Source of the DNA: Porphyra umbilicalis
Lineage: Eukaryota > Rhodophyta > Bangiophyceae > Bangiales > Bangiaceae
DNA length: 64,000 nt
Direction: 5' to 3'
NCBI GenBank assembly: GCA_002049455.2
Contig: KV918931.1
Span: 62,001-126,000, forward strand
Shown: piece after piece, positions 41,948-53,082 of the stretch
Position numbering within the stretch: position 1 is the stretch's first letter
Layout: each line of letters starts with the position of its first letter
Notes under the pieces: generated by a model
What the model was told of the DNA's origin: nothing
What the model saw: only the letters and a program-made list of their open reading frames with translations
The model's database searches: none
Position numbers and translations under genes: made by a program

Positions 41948-42254
41948 GCGTTTGTTTGTACTTTATGGTTTGGTGCGTCGCCCCCTTGATCAGCGGGGTG
42001 GTTGTGCTGTGACGCAGAGCCCCATTGTGGGTGGCGTGGGGATGTTGGTCCTCTTGCTCCACTGGGTGCACACGGTTTCTTGGGGGCGTTTGCCGTCGTT
42101 GGAGAGGTGCGGCGCGGGCGCCAGGGCGGCGTCTGCCGCCGTGCCATTGCCGGTGCGGCCGGCGCCCTTGGCGGCAAGGGGTGGGTGAGGTGGGGAGCGC
42201 GGCACCGGAGGACGACTGGGTGGTGGTCCTCTGACGTCAGCAACATCTACGCTC

Positions 42255-43000
42255 TACGGGGCCTAGTGTCTATTCTACCGACCGCATCATTTGATGCGAT
42301 TCGCATCAATTGATGCGGTTTTTCTGTCTTCTGCTACGAGAGAATGGCTGCTCCGTTGCTCATTCTGACGGCAGGAACGGGTCCTGCGTAGGCTTTTTAT
42401 CCTTGGGGTAGAAGGAGGCCGCCCAGAATATATTTCTTCCTTCCCATACAGGCGATGCCGCAGAAGCACCCAGCAGACCATCCTGCCATGTCCCCCCCGC
42501 CCCCCGCCCCATACGAAGCAGGGCTCTTCATGGGTTGTTCGGCTCCAGGAGACTCCACGTACCCTTTCTATGAGACACAGAGGTGTCCCTAGGCAGAAAC
42601 AACATGTTCGGACAGCCTCCGCACGTCGAACAAGACGAGTACGCGGGGCCCCCACAGTGGCTGTTGCAAGTCCAAATCGACGTATTTGGGGGTTCTGGAG
42701 GGGGGGGGGGGGGGAGGGCGATGCTCGGCCCCGCTGGCAGATGCCCTCTGAGTGGGCTTTCATCCTTTTTTTCATATGAGGGACATCCTCAACGGGTCTT
42801 CTTTATGCTGGGCTGACAAGGCGACCACCCAGCTCCATACTGCCGACGAGAACAGCAACAACGTGGGTTTATAGGTGCCAACAGGGCCGATTTCCCACTC
42901 AGATGCCCCGGAAACCGCGATTCCGACACCGCATCATTTGATGCGCAGCACCGCATCATTTGATGCGATTTCGCGGTAGAATAGACACTAGTGGTACGGG
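42255..43000. mobile_element. small inverted-repeat DNA element (MITE-like) with paired palindromes
   Basis: CTAGTGTCTATTCTACCG at 42263-42280 is perfectly inverted at 42974-42991. Just inside each end lie two near-palindromes of the form GCATCAxxTGATGC: 42284-42297 and 42303-42316 on the left, 42931-42944 and 42953-42966 on the right. TACGGG occurs on both outer sides (42255-42260, 42995-43000) and may be the target duplication, but the bases between it and the repeats do not match well. The interior (about 600 bp) has lower GC and no convincing ORF. The superfamily could not be assigned. Confidence 0.75.
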
Positions 43001-43470
43001 TCTCTCTGCTTTTATCTTGGTCGCTTGCCCCAAACTGCTTTATTTTCCAAGCATCCTGAAATATCCGCTCACGGGTACGCGCTCGTCTCCATACGGCCGC
43101 CGGGGCGCCCAACATCTGCCGCCGGCCGACGCGTGAGCCTGTTGAGCGCACGCTGAACTTGGGTGCGTGTTGCCTCGATGCCCGAGGCGCGGCCAGATGG
43201 GGCCACCGGTGGCTCGGGCGGTCGAGCTAGCGCGCCACTCCCTGGACCGCCAACACCAGCCACGTGCTTGAAGGGGCACCAGGCGGGGCAGCTCGCACAA
43301 GCAGGGATTAAAAAAACGAGCAAACACAAAGGTGACCGCCTCCAGCTGTCCTGCGAAAGAGGGGGACACAACGGCAGCGAGGCACGCTCAAAGGATGACG
43401 ACGTCGCAGTATAAAAACAGAGTACCACCACCGCTCCACAGAGCCACCACACACAGGTACTCCAACCCCC

Positions 43471-44159
43471 TCACCGGTGACCACCCTTGTCCGCCCCATC
43501 CCCCCCGCCCCCGCCCCCGCCCCCACCCCCTTTGCCACCACCACCCGCCCCGCCCCCCACAAGGTCGTACCGCCCAACCTGCGAGAGCGTGTGGAACCAA
43601 TCCTGCTGGTTGCGGTCGTCGTGCCCCGCCCACTCCCCCCGCCGCTCCGCGTACGCACGCAGCCGGCGGGCGGCGTGGCCCGCGAGCGCCGTCGAGAGCG
43701 CAAGCTTCACCGCCACCGCCGCCACCCACGCGGCGGCGGCTGCCGGCGCGGGGGCGCCCACCACCGCCCGCCCAATCATCCGCACCGCGAGGGCGGCCAG
43801 CGGCAGCGCCACAAAGCCGGTCCGTTTGGCGGCGGCCGAGCCGCCGACGCGGCCAAAGCCGGCAGACGCGCGGAGGCCGCCGGTGAGGGCCGTGACAGAC
43901 GCGCCCGTGGCACCAGGCGCCGCCATCATCGTCACCGACGCTGGCGTCACCGACGGCGTCGCCGACGCTGCCGCCGACACGGTCGGGGCGGGCGCCGGCG
44001 CCACCGCCGGGGACGGCGCCGGCGAGCGTGCAGGGGAGGGGGACGGTGACGGCGGCGACGGCGCCGACGATAACAGGGCACTGACCGAGATGCTGGCGCC
44101 GCCAGCCCCCGCTGCCGCGCCGGCCGTCGCCGACGTGGCCGACGTCTGCGGCCGGCGCG

Positions 44160-44193
<34 letters not shown>

Positions 44194-45530
44194 AGGCAGC
44201 GGCACCCCCCCCCCCGGATGTTCGCCCGCCAGCAGGTCCGACGCGAGCACCAACGAAAAGTGGCGGTACACGTCGTGGGGCACCCGGTTGAACTTGGCCA
44301 CAAACGCGTGCTTGACCCAATCCACGACGCACTCGCAGGCGCCCATAATCGCCCACACCCGCAGCAGCCGCCCGTCGCCCTGCGTGTAGACGAGCATGGA
44401 GCCGAGGAAGACGGACAATTGGAAGCGCTCGACGGCGTCTGCGCAGGAGATTTGAAAGAGGTGCGGCACCTTGTACGCCTTGAACACCGACCCCTTGAGC
44501 TCCACAAAGTTGTTGCTGATGAGGAGCGTCAGCAGCGCGCTGTTGGCCGTGTTGATCGCCACGTTGAGGGTGACGACCCACGTCAGCAGCAGCAGCGCGT
44601 GGACGTGGAGGTAGACGAGCGCGAGCGCATAGTCGACGCCAAAGCGGGCGGCGAGGCCGACGCCCCGCCACGCGCGGTGACGACGCTGGCGACGCCACGC
44701 CCGCCGGTCGGCAGCCTCGTCGGGCGGCGCGCGGGGCGCGAGGGGGGGGGTGGCCGGGGGTGGGAGCGGCAGCGGCCGCTCCCACGGCGGCTCCCGGTCG
44801 CCGAGGACGAGGGGGGGGGGGACCGGTCCCGCAAACGGTCGGGCAAGGGGTGCGCCGGGGGGGACGCCGCGACGGGGAGGGCGACGAGTGGCACCACGTC
44901 GCCCGTCTGCACGCCGCCGCCGCCACCGCCGCTGCCGCCATTGCCGACGCCGCCAGTGGCGGCGGCTGCGGCGGCTGCGGCTGCTGGACCCCTCCGCCGC
45001 AGCGTGCCTTGCCCGCCGCGGCGTCGGCTGCGGCCGCCGCCACCACTCCCCCCGCCGCCGCCGCCGCCGCCGCCACCGCCGCCGTGCCCGTTACCCGCAC
45101 CCCCCCCGCGCCCTCGGCCCGTCCGCCCATTGGGCACCGCGGCCGCCGGCAGCGGCGCGGCCGGCACGGCCAGCGCCGGCGCCACCGACGGCGCGCGCGC
45201 AACGGTGGCGCCTTCGGCGGCGCCGTCCCCCCCCCCCCCCCCCCCCCCCGAGCACCCCGCCCCCGGACTGTGCGCGACGGTCACCACCGACGGCGACAGC
45301 AGCAGCGCGTCCGAGCCGACCAGCCGCCCGCCAACGACCGACCGCGTCGGCGGGGGCGTCGAGCGCGGGCCGGGCGACGCGGAGCGCGCGTCCCCACCCG
45401 CCGCCACCCCCCCACCGGCCGCCGCTGCCGCCCGCCGCGCGGGCGACGCGGCCGGCGACCGCACGCTCACCGGGGAGCAGGCGCCCCCGGGGGTCGGCAG
45501 GGGCACGGGCGAGCGGGGCGCCACGGGCGG

Positions 45531-45561
<31 letters not shown>

Positions 45562-46535
45562 CGGGCAGCGCCGCCACCGACGGCGGCGGCGGCGGCGCTT
45601 CCGCGAGGTGGAAGCTCACCGCCGACGCGGCCGTCCAGCCGAGCGAGTCGAGCACGTCGACGCCAAAGGAGCAGCACAGGCGGTCGAAAATTTCCATCAC
45701 GTTGAACACGACGTACAGCTTGATGACCGACTGCCCGCGGATGCTGTGGTAGACGCGCGAAATGTCGAGCGCAAAGAGCGTCGCGGCGGTCGCCACGAGC
45801 AGCGACAAGTGCACAATGTCAACGGCGGCGCCAACGACGCGGCGGGTGCGCGCGCCCGCCGCGCGCCGTCGCGCGGCGGCCGACGCGGGGGGGGCGGTGG
45901 CACGGGCGCCCAGCCGCCGCGGTGGCGCGGTGCGCTCAGAGACTGCAGGCGGCGGACGAGCCACCGGCACGCGGCGGCGACCGCCGCCGAGACGGCGGCG
46001 ACCACCCGCAGCGGGAGGAGCGTAAACACAGAGAGGAACTCGTCGGCGCACACGAGGACGCCGAGCGCGAGGAGGCGCTCGAGCTTGAGCGGCACCTGCA
46101 CAAAGTTGTACACGGCGCGGCGCTTGCCGGCGGCGGCGAGGGCCTCCTCCAAGCTGCCGGCGCCACCGTCACCACCGGCGCCGGGGCCACCACCACCACC
46201 ACCACCGCCACCACCACCACCACCACCACCACCACTACTACCACCACTACCACCACTATCGTCCTCTTCCCGCTCCCCAACGGCGCCGCCGTCAACGCCG
46301 ACTTGGTAGTACAGGAAGCGGCGGAAGGAGGCGGCCAGCGCCGCTCCACTCCCCGGGCCGCCGACGCTGCCGCCCGCCCCACCCATCCCCGGCGGCGGGG
46401 GGGACCCATCCCACGCCGCCACACCGGGGGATAGCGGCGCGCCACCGCCGGCGACCCCCCCCCCCGTCGCCCGCCGCCCGCGGGCGGCCGTCGGGGCAGC
46501 GGCGGCGGCAACGGCGGCGGCGGTGCCGCCGCCGT

Positions 46536-46566
<31 letters not shown>

Positions 46567-46650
46567 GCCGCCGCCACCGCCGCCGCCGCCGCCACCGTCG
46601 CCCCCTGCCAGAAAACGCTCACCGTCGACCGTCGCCCACTCGCCGACCAT
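43471..46650 (-). CDS. TAPT1: TAPT1/POD1/Emp65 family ER membrane protein
   Basis: Homologue of human TAPT1, Arabidopsis POD1 and yeast Emp65, multi-pass ER membrane proteins. From the ATG at 46650 the protein has long low-complexity inserts. The conserved core then reads KRRAVYNFVQVPLKLERLLALGVLVCADEFLSVFTLLPLRVV. The next frame gives VVGAAVDIVHLSLL...LDISRVYHSIRGQSVIKLYVVFNVMEIFDRLCCSFG...LDSLGWTA. Further on come YALALVYLHVHALLLLTWVVTLNVAINTANSALLTLLISNNFVELKGSVFKAYKVPHLFQISCADAVERFQL and VWAIMGACECVVDWVKHAFVAKFNRV, all family hallmarks. A final hydrophobic region precedes the stop at 43471. Frame changes fall at the G8 run 45887-45894 and among the C28 (45535-45562) and C23 (45227-45249) runs, so they are probably homopolymer errors. 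Very long Pro/Gly/Ala linkers are unusual for the family. Confidence 0.85.
46186..46258 (+). repeat. (CAC)n trinucleotide repeat
   Basis: Imperfect CAC/CCA run within the TAPT1-like gene, encoding a Gly or Val run on the minus strand depending on frame. Confidence 0.8.
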
Positions 46651-47108
46651 ATCGACCAGGCCCACCCACGGCGGCGGCGGGCATCGTGCGCGGCCGCGCG
46701 CCAGTCGGCGGTGGTGGCGGCCGCGGCGGCGGCGCCAACGATGACGGCGGCGGCTGACGGTGGCCGGGCGGGGGGGGCGGATCCCGTCCACCGGGCGCGC
46801 GTGGCAGGCACGGAAACGTGTGCAGTCGGCCCGGCCTGCGCATGACAGCGTGACCGAACAATCAAGCAGCGTTGTACACGTGGCGATGTTGCGCAGATCG
46901 TGCATCTCCGCGCGACTCCACGGCTGTTGAGCACAGTACTGTACTGTACTGCAGCCCTGTACTGTTAGCAGTGCACCTGCACGTATGCCGAGGAGGGGGG
47001 TACAGCACGCTACGCCCGTGCAGGACGCGCGGCGCTACAATCTGCTACAGCGGAGGCTGTGCATTGAAGCTTTGAGCACCCTGTCCACCTGCAGAGTAGA
47101 TCTTTGAC
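46651..47108. other. intergenic upstream of the TAPT1-like gene
   Basis: Probable promoter region. A short TGTAC-rich run (ACAGTACTGTACTGTACTGC) lies near 46934-46953. No gene was seen. Confidence 0.4.
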
Positions 47109-47112
47109 CAGG

Positions 47113-47247
47113 TACAGTGCGTTCTCGTTATAAGAGAGTCGTTCACAAAAGAATATGGGTCGCGAGTCTTCCATTCCAGTCCGTGTGGGCCACTTTTTCT
47201 TCATATTGAGCCGAATCAGCTGTCTCTTATAACGAGAACGCACTGTA
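47113..47247. mobile_element. Tc1/mariner-type MITE, 131 bp plus TA duplication
   Basis: Element 47115-47245 has perfect 23-bp inverted ends beginning CAGTGCGTTCTCGTTATAAG (47115-47137 and 47223-47245). TA lies on both sides (47113-47114 and 47246-47247), the mariner target duplication. The inversion extends four more bases into the flanks (CAGG and CCTG), so the empty target site would have been the palindrome CAGGTACCTG. The 85-bp centre is non-coding. CAGT ends are usual for the Tc1/mariner/pogo group. The perfect ends suggest recent movement, with transposase supplied from elsewhere. Confidence 0.9.
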
Positions 47248-47507
47248 CCTGCAAGACCTTGAATTGGCTTGTATCTGGCTTGCACCGGTTGGTGCAAGGT
47301 GGACCCTCTGAGAGGCGTTTTCTCGTACAAGCGCCGTACAAAGAGGGGCTCCTCGGCGTGCAATCCGATGTCCAGAGCCCATTTTGGCACCGTTCGCACC
47401 CCAGAAGAGGCGCATGTGAGACTATAAAAAACGAGCCCTGTCCGTCGTTTTGCACACCGATGGCGGCCACAAACGTGTTTCTTGCATTTAGAAACCTGTA
47501 TCTACAG

Positions 47508-47525
47508 ATGTCCCAGCTGGGACAT
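47508..47525 (+). repeat. perfect 18-bp palindrome
   Basis: ATGTCCCAGCTGGGACAT is self-complementary over its full length. It lies in a non-coding stretch (47252-47890) that also has several short inverted GTGCA/TGCAC words. Possible protein-binding site; significance unknown. Confidence 0.75.
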
Positions 47526-47890
47526 TGCTTTCGTGCAAGCAGCTGGCACGAGATCTGTGCGGATTCGTGCAGAGACCTTGCACCGGGTGCAGTCCTCTTG
47601 CACCAAAGTGGACATTTCTCGCATCACCCGGCAGTGTCTGCTTTTCTCTGCGCTCGTCACTGCTGGTACTGCTCCCGACCAGGACACCTGCCATATAGAT
47701 AGTCACCCCAGTAACCTGCACTACCCTACCCTCCCCGCACCTTCATCCCCCCCGCATGCAGAATACTCGTGCTGTCAAAAACGGTAGCAACATATCCCCA
47801 CGCCACCCTGGCCGAACGCAGGCGGCAACCTTCGGCGGCAAACTTCTGGCGACGCATAGCGTCGCCGCGGAGGCGTCCGACGCACACGGC

Positions 47891-48120
47891 GCCACACAGC
47901 GCCACACAGCGCCACACAGCGCCACACAGCGCCACACAGCGCCACACAGCGCCACACAGCGCCACACAGCGCCACACAGCGCCACACAGCGCCACACAGC
48001 GCCACACAGCGCCACACAGCGCCACACAGCGCCACACAGCGCCACACAGCGCCACACAGCGCCACACAGCGCCACACAGCGCCACACAGCGCCACACAGC
48101 GCCACACAGCGCCACACAGC
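47891..48120 (+). repeat. 10-bp satellite GCCACACAGC, 23 perfect copies
   Basis: Twenty-three consecutive, identical GCCACACAGC units, followed by degenerate CACACAGC/CACAGAGC remnants to about 48160. Because 10 is not a multiple of 3 and the unit has no stop in any frame, all three plus-strand frames read the same decapeptide cycle (RHTAPHSATQ), and all three minus-strand frames share another (LCGAVWRCVA). The open frames here are therefore a consequence of the repeat and not evidence of a gene. Confidence 0.97.
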
Positions 48121-50077
48121 GCCACACGCCACACAGCGCAACACAGAGCCACAGAGCCACACGGCGCCGTCTGGCGCCGCCACAGCGGCGGGGTTGGTTG
48201 GCCGCGGGTGACGCGCGCGTGAACTGGTTTGGCTTTGCGTACGTGGCGGGGGGGTGGTGGTGGGTTCCATTGGATTTGGGGGGGGGGGGGGGGGAGGCGT
48301 GGTGTTGAGGGGAAGGATGGATGGTGGGGGTGGGGGGGGGGGGGGTGGGCAGGGACCGCCGTGGCGGGCGCCGCGTCGGCGTGGCGCGGCGGCGGGCAGA
48401 CGGCGGGGCCCCGTCGTCGGGCGGCGGCGCGCGGACGTGGTGGCTGACGCGGGTGGCGCTCCGTGGTCCCCCCTTGCACCCGTCGCGGCGGTCGCAGCGA
48501 CTGTGAGGCGCTCGGGCACGTTGGCTGTGATGGCGGGTCCGCGTTGAACCCTTTGGCCGCGACTGGCACCACGCGCACAAGCGGTGGACCGTGGAGGTCG
48601 TTCGGCCAGTACGGGTGACATCCACGCCCCTCAGATGAGCGGAAGCTGGTCTCTGTCGTCTCCAAGGATGCGAGAAGCACCTCATCGCATTGGTACACCG
48701 GTACTTTCGTTGGGGGGTGGTGGTCTGGGGTTGGATACTTGAGTCTTGTATACCCTGCGTAGACTGCCCTGATGGGCAGTGAGGTGGGTTAGGACTGCTG
48801 TGGGGCAGTCTCTGTGTACGACCGCCGTGTAACCAGATACAGACAATATGTACGGCACCGTGCAAGACTCATGCAACAAGTCGGTGCGCTCCGTGCAAGC
48901 GTTGAAATAAAGTGCGTTTTCTTGATGCCCCACTCGGCGGGGCTAGTCCCCAGCCGCGTGGCGTCCAAATAAAGGGGTCGGAGGCGAGCCGCGGCTTGGG
49001 CGTGCGCCCAGCGGCGCATCCCCGGGCCGGCACCCACCCCGCGCGTCCGCGCGCACCCGTCGCGCTCCTCCTCCTCGCCAAAGCAGGCATAGCCCCAAAG
49101 CAGACACAATGCATGCAACCCCAGAAGGCGTCCTCACGCTGTCACCCTCACGTGGCGCGGCGCTGCCGGCGTTGCGTGGCAGCTCCAGCCTGCCACCGGC
49201 AGTGTACCGCACGCGGCGCGGGTCGCCCCGCCCCGAGCGGTCGCGCATCCGCGAGGATGACGGGTGGCTTGGCGCCACCCGTCAGTCGGGAATACTCGCA
49301 ATTCACAATTCTCACAATTCTCACAATTCACAAGCGTCTTGCAAGGGCCATACAAGAACTTTGTACGAAAAGCACCCGATCCGTACAAGAAATCGAGGCT
49401 TGTACAGTATCAGCTTGTACAGTATCCAATTGTATTCAAGCAGATACAAGATCTTCCAGGTACATGGTCTAAGCCCCACTGTGCTGCCATAAAGGTGTCC
49501 TGCTGTGCTCCAACTCAGTCAGGGGGGGGAGACGGCCCACGTGCGCTCCCCAGGCCAAAGAGTTCCTGACGTCGCTGCATCGTCTGAACTTGCTGCGAAG
49601 TGCTACGTCAAAACTGAGTATTCTTGCGCTCACTCGAAAGGTGCAAAGCACGCAAAGCTGCGTTCGTCCACCGGCAGAGTCGTAATGCCTGCGGGGTCGT
49701 AGAGGCCGATTGGGAACTCTTTTCCAACTGCTGGAGTGCGGGATTTTTCGGAGAATGGCTGTATCCAATTGCGTCTATGCAATTTCTCCAACCGCAAGTT
49801 AGCTGACCCACCAGCTGTCTCTGAGTGCCATCAAGTTTCATACGGTTTTGGGACCATCGATTAGATCGGTACGGCCGAGCTGTTAACGGCAGGAATTTGG
49901 GCAGCTGACGGCGATCAATTTTCCTCAGTTCCCGGCCGGCGCCAGCCACGGTCGCGGTCGCCGTGGTCCATTCCAGCACGGTCTAGGGCGCCGTCATCCC
50001 CGCTGTTCCAATCCCCCTTCCCCCCCCCAGACCTCCTTGGACTTGTTCCTCACTGATTCTCAAGCCGGTCCACCACC
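48121..50077. other. intergenic, mid GC, minor repeats
   Basis: G-rich runs at 48280-48350, AATAAA motifs at about 48906 and 48966, and a small (CAATTCTCA)n repeat at 49309-49331. The last few hundred bases should be the promoter of the ribosomal protein gene and end in a C-rich stretch (about 50010-50028). No gene is supported. Confidence 0.4.
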
Positions 50078-50847
50078 ATGGGTTCCGGGTACGTGACTGG
50101 GCTGTTCTTCTTGCTTATGCGCGTGATTTGGAGACGCTAGTCGTTGTTCGTGACGCGGCGTGTTCGTTGGTTGGCCGAGTCTTGGCGTGACCGCACTTTT
50201 GTGGCGTTCGCGGAGCGTCGTTGCCGTGCTACATTTGTGGGTGGGCGTGTGAGTGCCAGACGTGCGTCTTGACGTGGTATCATTTTGTTAGTTCGGGAGC
50301 ACGATAGTGAGGCGATGCGTCGGTGCCTGCGGTGTGCACTCCCTGTGCACCGTGCTGACGCCGAATTGGTCCTCCGTGTCTGCATTTTGTCTGTATCTCC
50401 TCCTCTTGAATCGGTTGCAGGAAGCCCGCGGGTCTCCGCGCTGGCCGCAAGCTTAAGAACCACCGCCGGGAGCAGGTCTGGCACAACAAGAAGTATGCGC
50501 GGAAGCACTCTGCCACGGCCCTGAAGGCCAACCCCTTCGCCGGCGCCTCTCACGCCAAGGGCATTGTGCTGGAGCGGATCGGCATTGAGGCCAAGCAACC
50601 GAACTCCGCCATCCGGAAGTCGGTCCGTGTGCAGCTGATCAAGAACGGCAAGAAGATTGCGGCTTTTGTACCCCGGGATGGGTCGCTGAGCTATGTGGAG
50701 GACAACGACGAGGTGCTGGTGTCTGGGTTCGGGCGTGCCGGTCACTCGGTCGGTGATCTGCCCGGTGTGCGGTTCAAGGTCGTGAAGGTTGCTAATGTGT
50801 CGCTCTTGGCGCTCTTTTTGGAGAAGAAGGAGAAGCCCCGCTCTTAG
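50078..50847 (+). CDS. RPS23: 40S ribosomal protein S23 (uS12), two exons
   Basis: Small-subunit decoding-centre protein. Exon 1 is only 11 nt (50078-50088, ATG with CCACCATG context). The intron 50089-50420 starts GTACGT and ends TTGCAG. Exon 2 is 50421-50847. Splicing (phase 2) gives 145 residues beginning [20 protein letters not shown], the normal eukaryotic uS12 length and start. The family core [20 protein letters not shown] is intact, including the proline hydroxylated in other eukaryotes, followed by [20 protein letters not shown] and the basic C-terminus EKKEKPRS. The gene is undisturbed by frameshifts and has a lower-GC 3' region with T-rich DNA after the stop. Confidence 0.97.
50089..50420 (+). 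other. spliceosomal intron of RPS23
   Basis: 332 bp, donor CGG|GTACGT, pyrimidine-rich stretch before the acceptor TTGCAG|GAAG. One of three introns supported in the window; all three have GT-AG ends. Confidence 0.93.
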
Positions 50848-51543
50848 ACCGCTTGGTTGTGCGTCTCTCTCCAAAGCGTGTGTGTCAGGTCTTTTTTTTC
50901 TTTTCTTCGTGCGTTCCCGCGTGCCCGTGCGCTATGAGACAGTCCGTCTTGCTCCTCTCCTGTGCGCCTTCTCTCTTTTCCAGAGAAGTGCTGGAACCGC
51001 CCACGTCTTCCTCCTGTCTGGTCTGAGCCAACAGTCGCTCGCAGTTGAACTCGTCCTGTCTGACTATCGTCGGCTTCAGTGAAGCACTGGTCGGTTTTAT
51101 GTCACAGCAGGGGACAACCATAGGGGACAACCACGGCGGTCCTCCGGAGAAATGCGAGCTCTGAGTGGGCAAGCGACAAAAACAGTGGAGCTGGCGGGCG
51201 GGTGGCAACTGAGTGTCGCACGTCGTACACGTTTGTCGCCGCAGTCATCTTGAGTCCATTGTGTTGTGTCTGCTGACAATTGGAACATTGAAGTGGGGTC
51301 CTCTTCTACGGCAGTGCTCTCACATAGCGCCGGAGAGGCTGTGTTCGCCTGGTCGCGCCAATGAACCCAACCCGTTGTACAGAATGCAGAGACACGTGAG
51401 CAACCCTTCTGACGTGACAATAACGACAGAGCACTGCCAGCATGTGCGCATTGTACAGTTACTTTAAACAAGCGAGAACCCACACGAAACAAGAGTCCCA
51501 AGAGACGAAAAACAACAGAAGCAAAGATTGTGGCCCAATAGGA
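50848..51543. other. intergenic between convergent genes
   Basis: T-rich DNA follows the RPS23 stop (TTTTTTTTCTTTTC near 50890-50905). A short direct repeat GGGGACAACCA occurs twice at 51107-51131. Otherwise nothing was recognised. Confidence 0.4.
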
Positions 51544-53082
51544 CTAACGAGATGACACAGAGGCACATCGTGCTTTCCCACGTGCCGCCGAGCCCAGGGC
51601 CCCTGCCGACGCTCGTCTTGGCAAGCTCAAGGAGCCCACGTCGGCGGACGTCATGGATGGGGAACCGTCGGCCGAGTCCGACGAGTCCATGGGTACTGAA
51701 GCCGACGAACCGCCACCCGGAGCGTCATCTGCCATCTTGACGAAGCGGCCCTTGACGCGTGGCCTTCCATCGGCCAACGCCTTGCGGACAGTGTAGCGGA
51801 CGAGCTTGCCAAATTTCCGGTCCCGGCGCTTCTGGCGGAAGCGCAATAGCGCCGCCTCCCGTGTCTTCTTCTTGAACTCCCGCGTCAGCGTCTCCTTCTC
51901 CGACTCTTCCCGGTTCTTACGCTCCTCTTGCGTCTCCTTGGCGGGCAGCGCTGACGCGGCGGCAGAGAACTGACCTGGCTGCGGGGGCACCATCGCATTG
52001 GGGACGGTCGGATACAGACCAACCGATGCCGACTGCTGGTACATTTGCTGCCAATGTTGAAACTGCTGCATTTGCGCAGCCATTGACGCCGACGGCATGT
52101 ACATGCCAAGGCCCGGCGCACCGTACATCATGGCCGCATATGGGGCCGGCATATTGGGCATGTTGGGCACGGCCATGCTCAGCGGCGCCGAGCCAGCTAA
52201 CTTGGCCTCCGCATCAGGCGCAGCACCATCTCCAGGTATCCGGGGCGCCGTCGCGCCAACCGCCATCTGCGTCCCATCAACCACTGCAGCGGTGGTGGCG
52301 CCCTCGGCCGACGACAGCGCTTCGGGGTGCTCGGGCGACGCACCCGGGGGGGACGCTAGTGGCTTCGCCACACTTTGCCCCGATCCGTTGGCGCCCTCCT
52401 CCTTAACGGGTGAAGACGCGACGGCGGTCGCCGGGTCGGGCGTTCGGGCCTTCCGCTTTGGTGGAGGGGGGGGAAGCGGCCCGGCAGGAGCACCCACACC
52501 GGGATGGAAACCACGCGCCATCGGCGTCGGCACCGGCGGCGGCCGCCCCACTCCGGGAGTCGACGGCAGCAGAACACTCCAAGCCGGGGAGGGCAGCCCA
52601 AACCGCATGTGCCCGCCGGCCGACGACGGGTCGCCCAAGTAGGTGTTCTGGTACTCGCGCACAACCGCGTCCTTCGCCGCCTGTCGCAAGAAGGGTGATG
52701 ACAGTACGGCGTCAGGCCGGGCGGGTGATGGCGGCACGTCCATTGCACCGGCCGAAGCGGGGGCAACCGCCGTCGGCACTCCGCTGGGCGCTCCAGTGGG
52801 TGGACATACTGCGGCCGCCGAGCCACCACGAACAACAATCGGCACAGCCGTCGACAGCACCGGCGTCGGTGCCGTGAAACGCGGCCCAAGCAGCGACGGC
52901 GACGGTACGACAGTGCCCGACCCAAGAGATGGAACGTCCAGCGAGGGACAGAACAGACTCTGGAACGAGTCCCGAATATGTGCCTGCCGCGTCGCCGGTG
53001 CGAGCCCCGTAGCGGCGCCGGTACCAGGCGTGCCGTTGGGCAACCACCCCCTCGATGCGTCCGGTGTCGACAGGTATTCCAT
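51544..53082 (-). CDS. CCT-motif nuclear regulator (CMF-type, no B-box)
   Basis: A 512-residue single-exon protein from the ATG at 53082 (MEYLSTPDASRGW). The CCT motif lies at residues 408-450, starting REAALLRFRQKRRDRKFGKL and ending in RPRVKGRFVKM, the basic domain shared by CONSTANS, COL and TOC1 proteins that binds NF-Y/HAP-type complexes and carries nuclear localisation. A charged helix (EERKNREESEKETLTREFKKK) precedes it. The N-terminal 400 residues are Pro/Ser/Ala-rich with Met/Gln-rich patches (MAAQMQQFQHWQQMYQQ) typical of activation regions. No B-box or response-regulator domain is present, so it belongs to the CCT-only class. The Ser/Asp-rich tail after CCT may be phosphorylated. 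Intact frame. Confidence 0.88.
   Translation of the reverse strand: MEYLSTPDASRGWLPNGTPGTGAATGLAPATRQAHIRDSFQSLFCPSLDVPSLGSGTVVPSPSLLGPRFTAPTPVLSTAVPIVVRGGSAAAVCPPTGAPSGVPTAVAPASAGAMDVPPSPARPDAVLSSPFLRQAAKDAVVREYQNTYLGDPSSAGGHMRFGLPSPAWSVLLPSTPGVGRPPPVPTPMARGFHPGVGAPAGPLPPPPPKRKARTPDPATAVASSPVKEEGANGSGQSVAKPLASPPGASPEHPEALSSAEGATTAAVVDGTQMAVGATAPRIPGDGAAPDAEAKLAGSAPLSMAVPNMPNMPAPYAAMMYGAPGLGMYMPSASMAAQMQQFQHWQQMYQQSASVGLYPTVPNAMVPPQPGQFSAAASALPAKETQEERKNREESEKETLTREFKKKTREAALLRFRQKRRDRKFGKLVRYTVRKALADGRPRVKGRFVKMADDAPGGGSSASVPMDSSDSADGSPSMTSADVGSLSLPRRASAGALGSAARGKARCASVSSR

Noticed and set aside
47726..48865. Several long ORFs across the 10-bp satellite
   Set aside because: All six frames are open by arithmetic of the repeat unit, and the flanking parts have no protein-like features.
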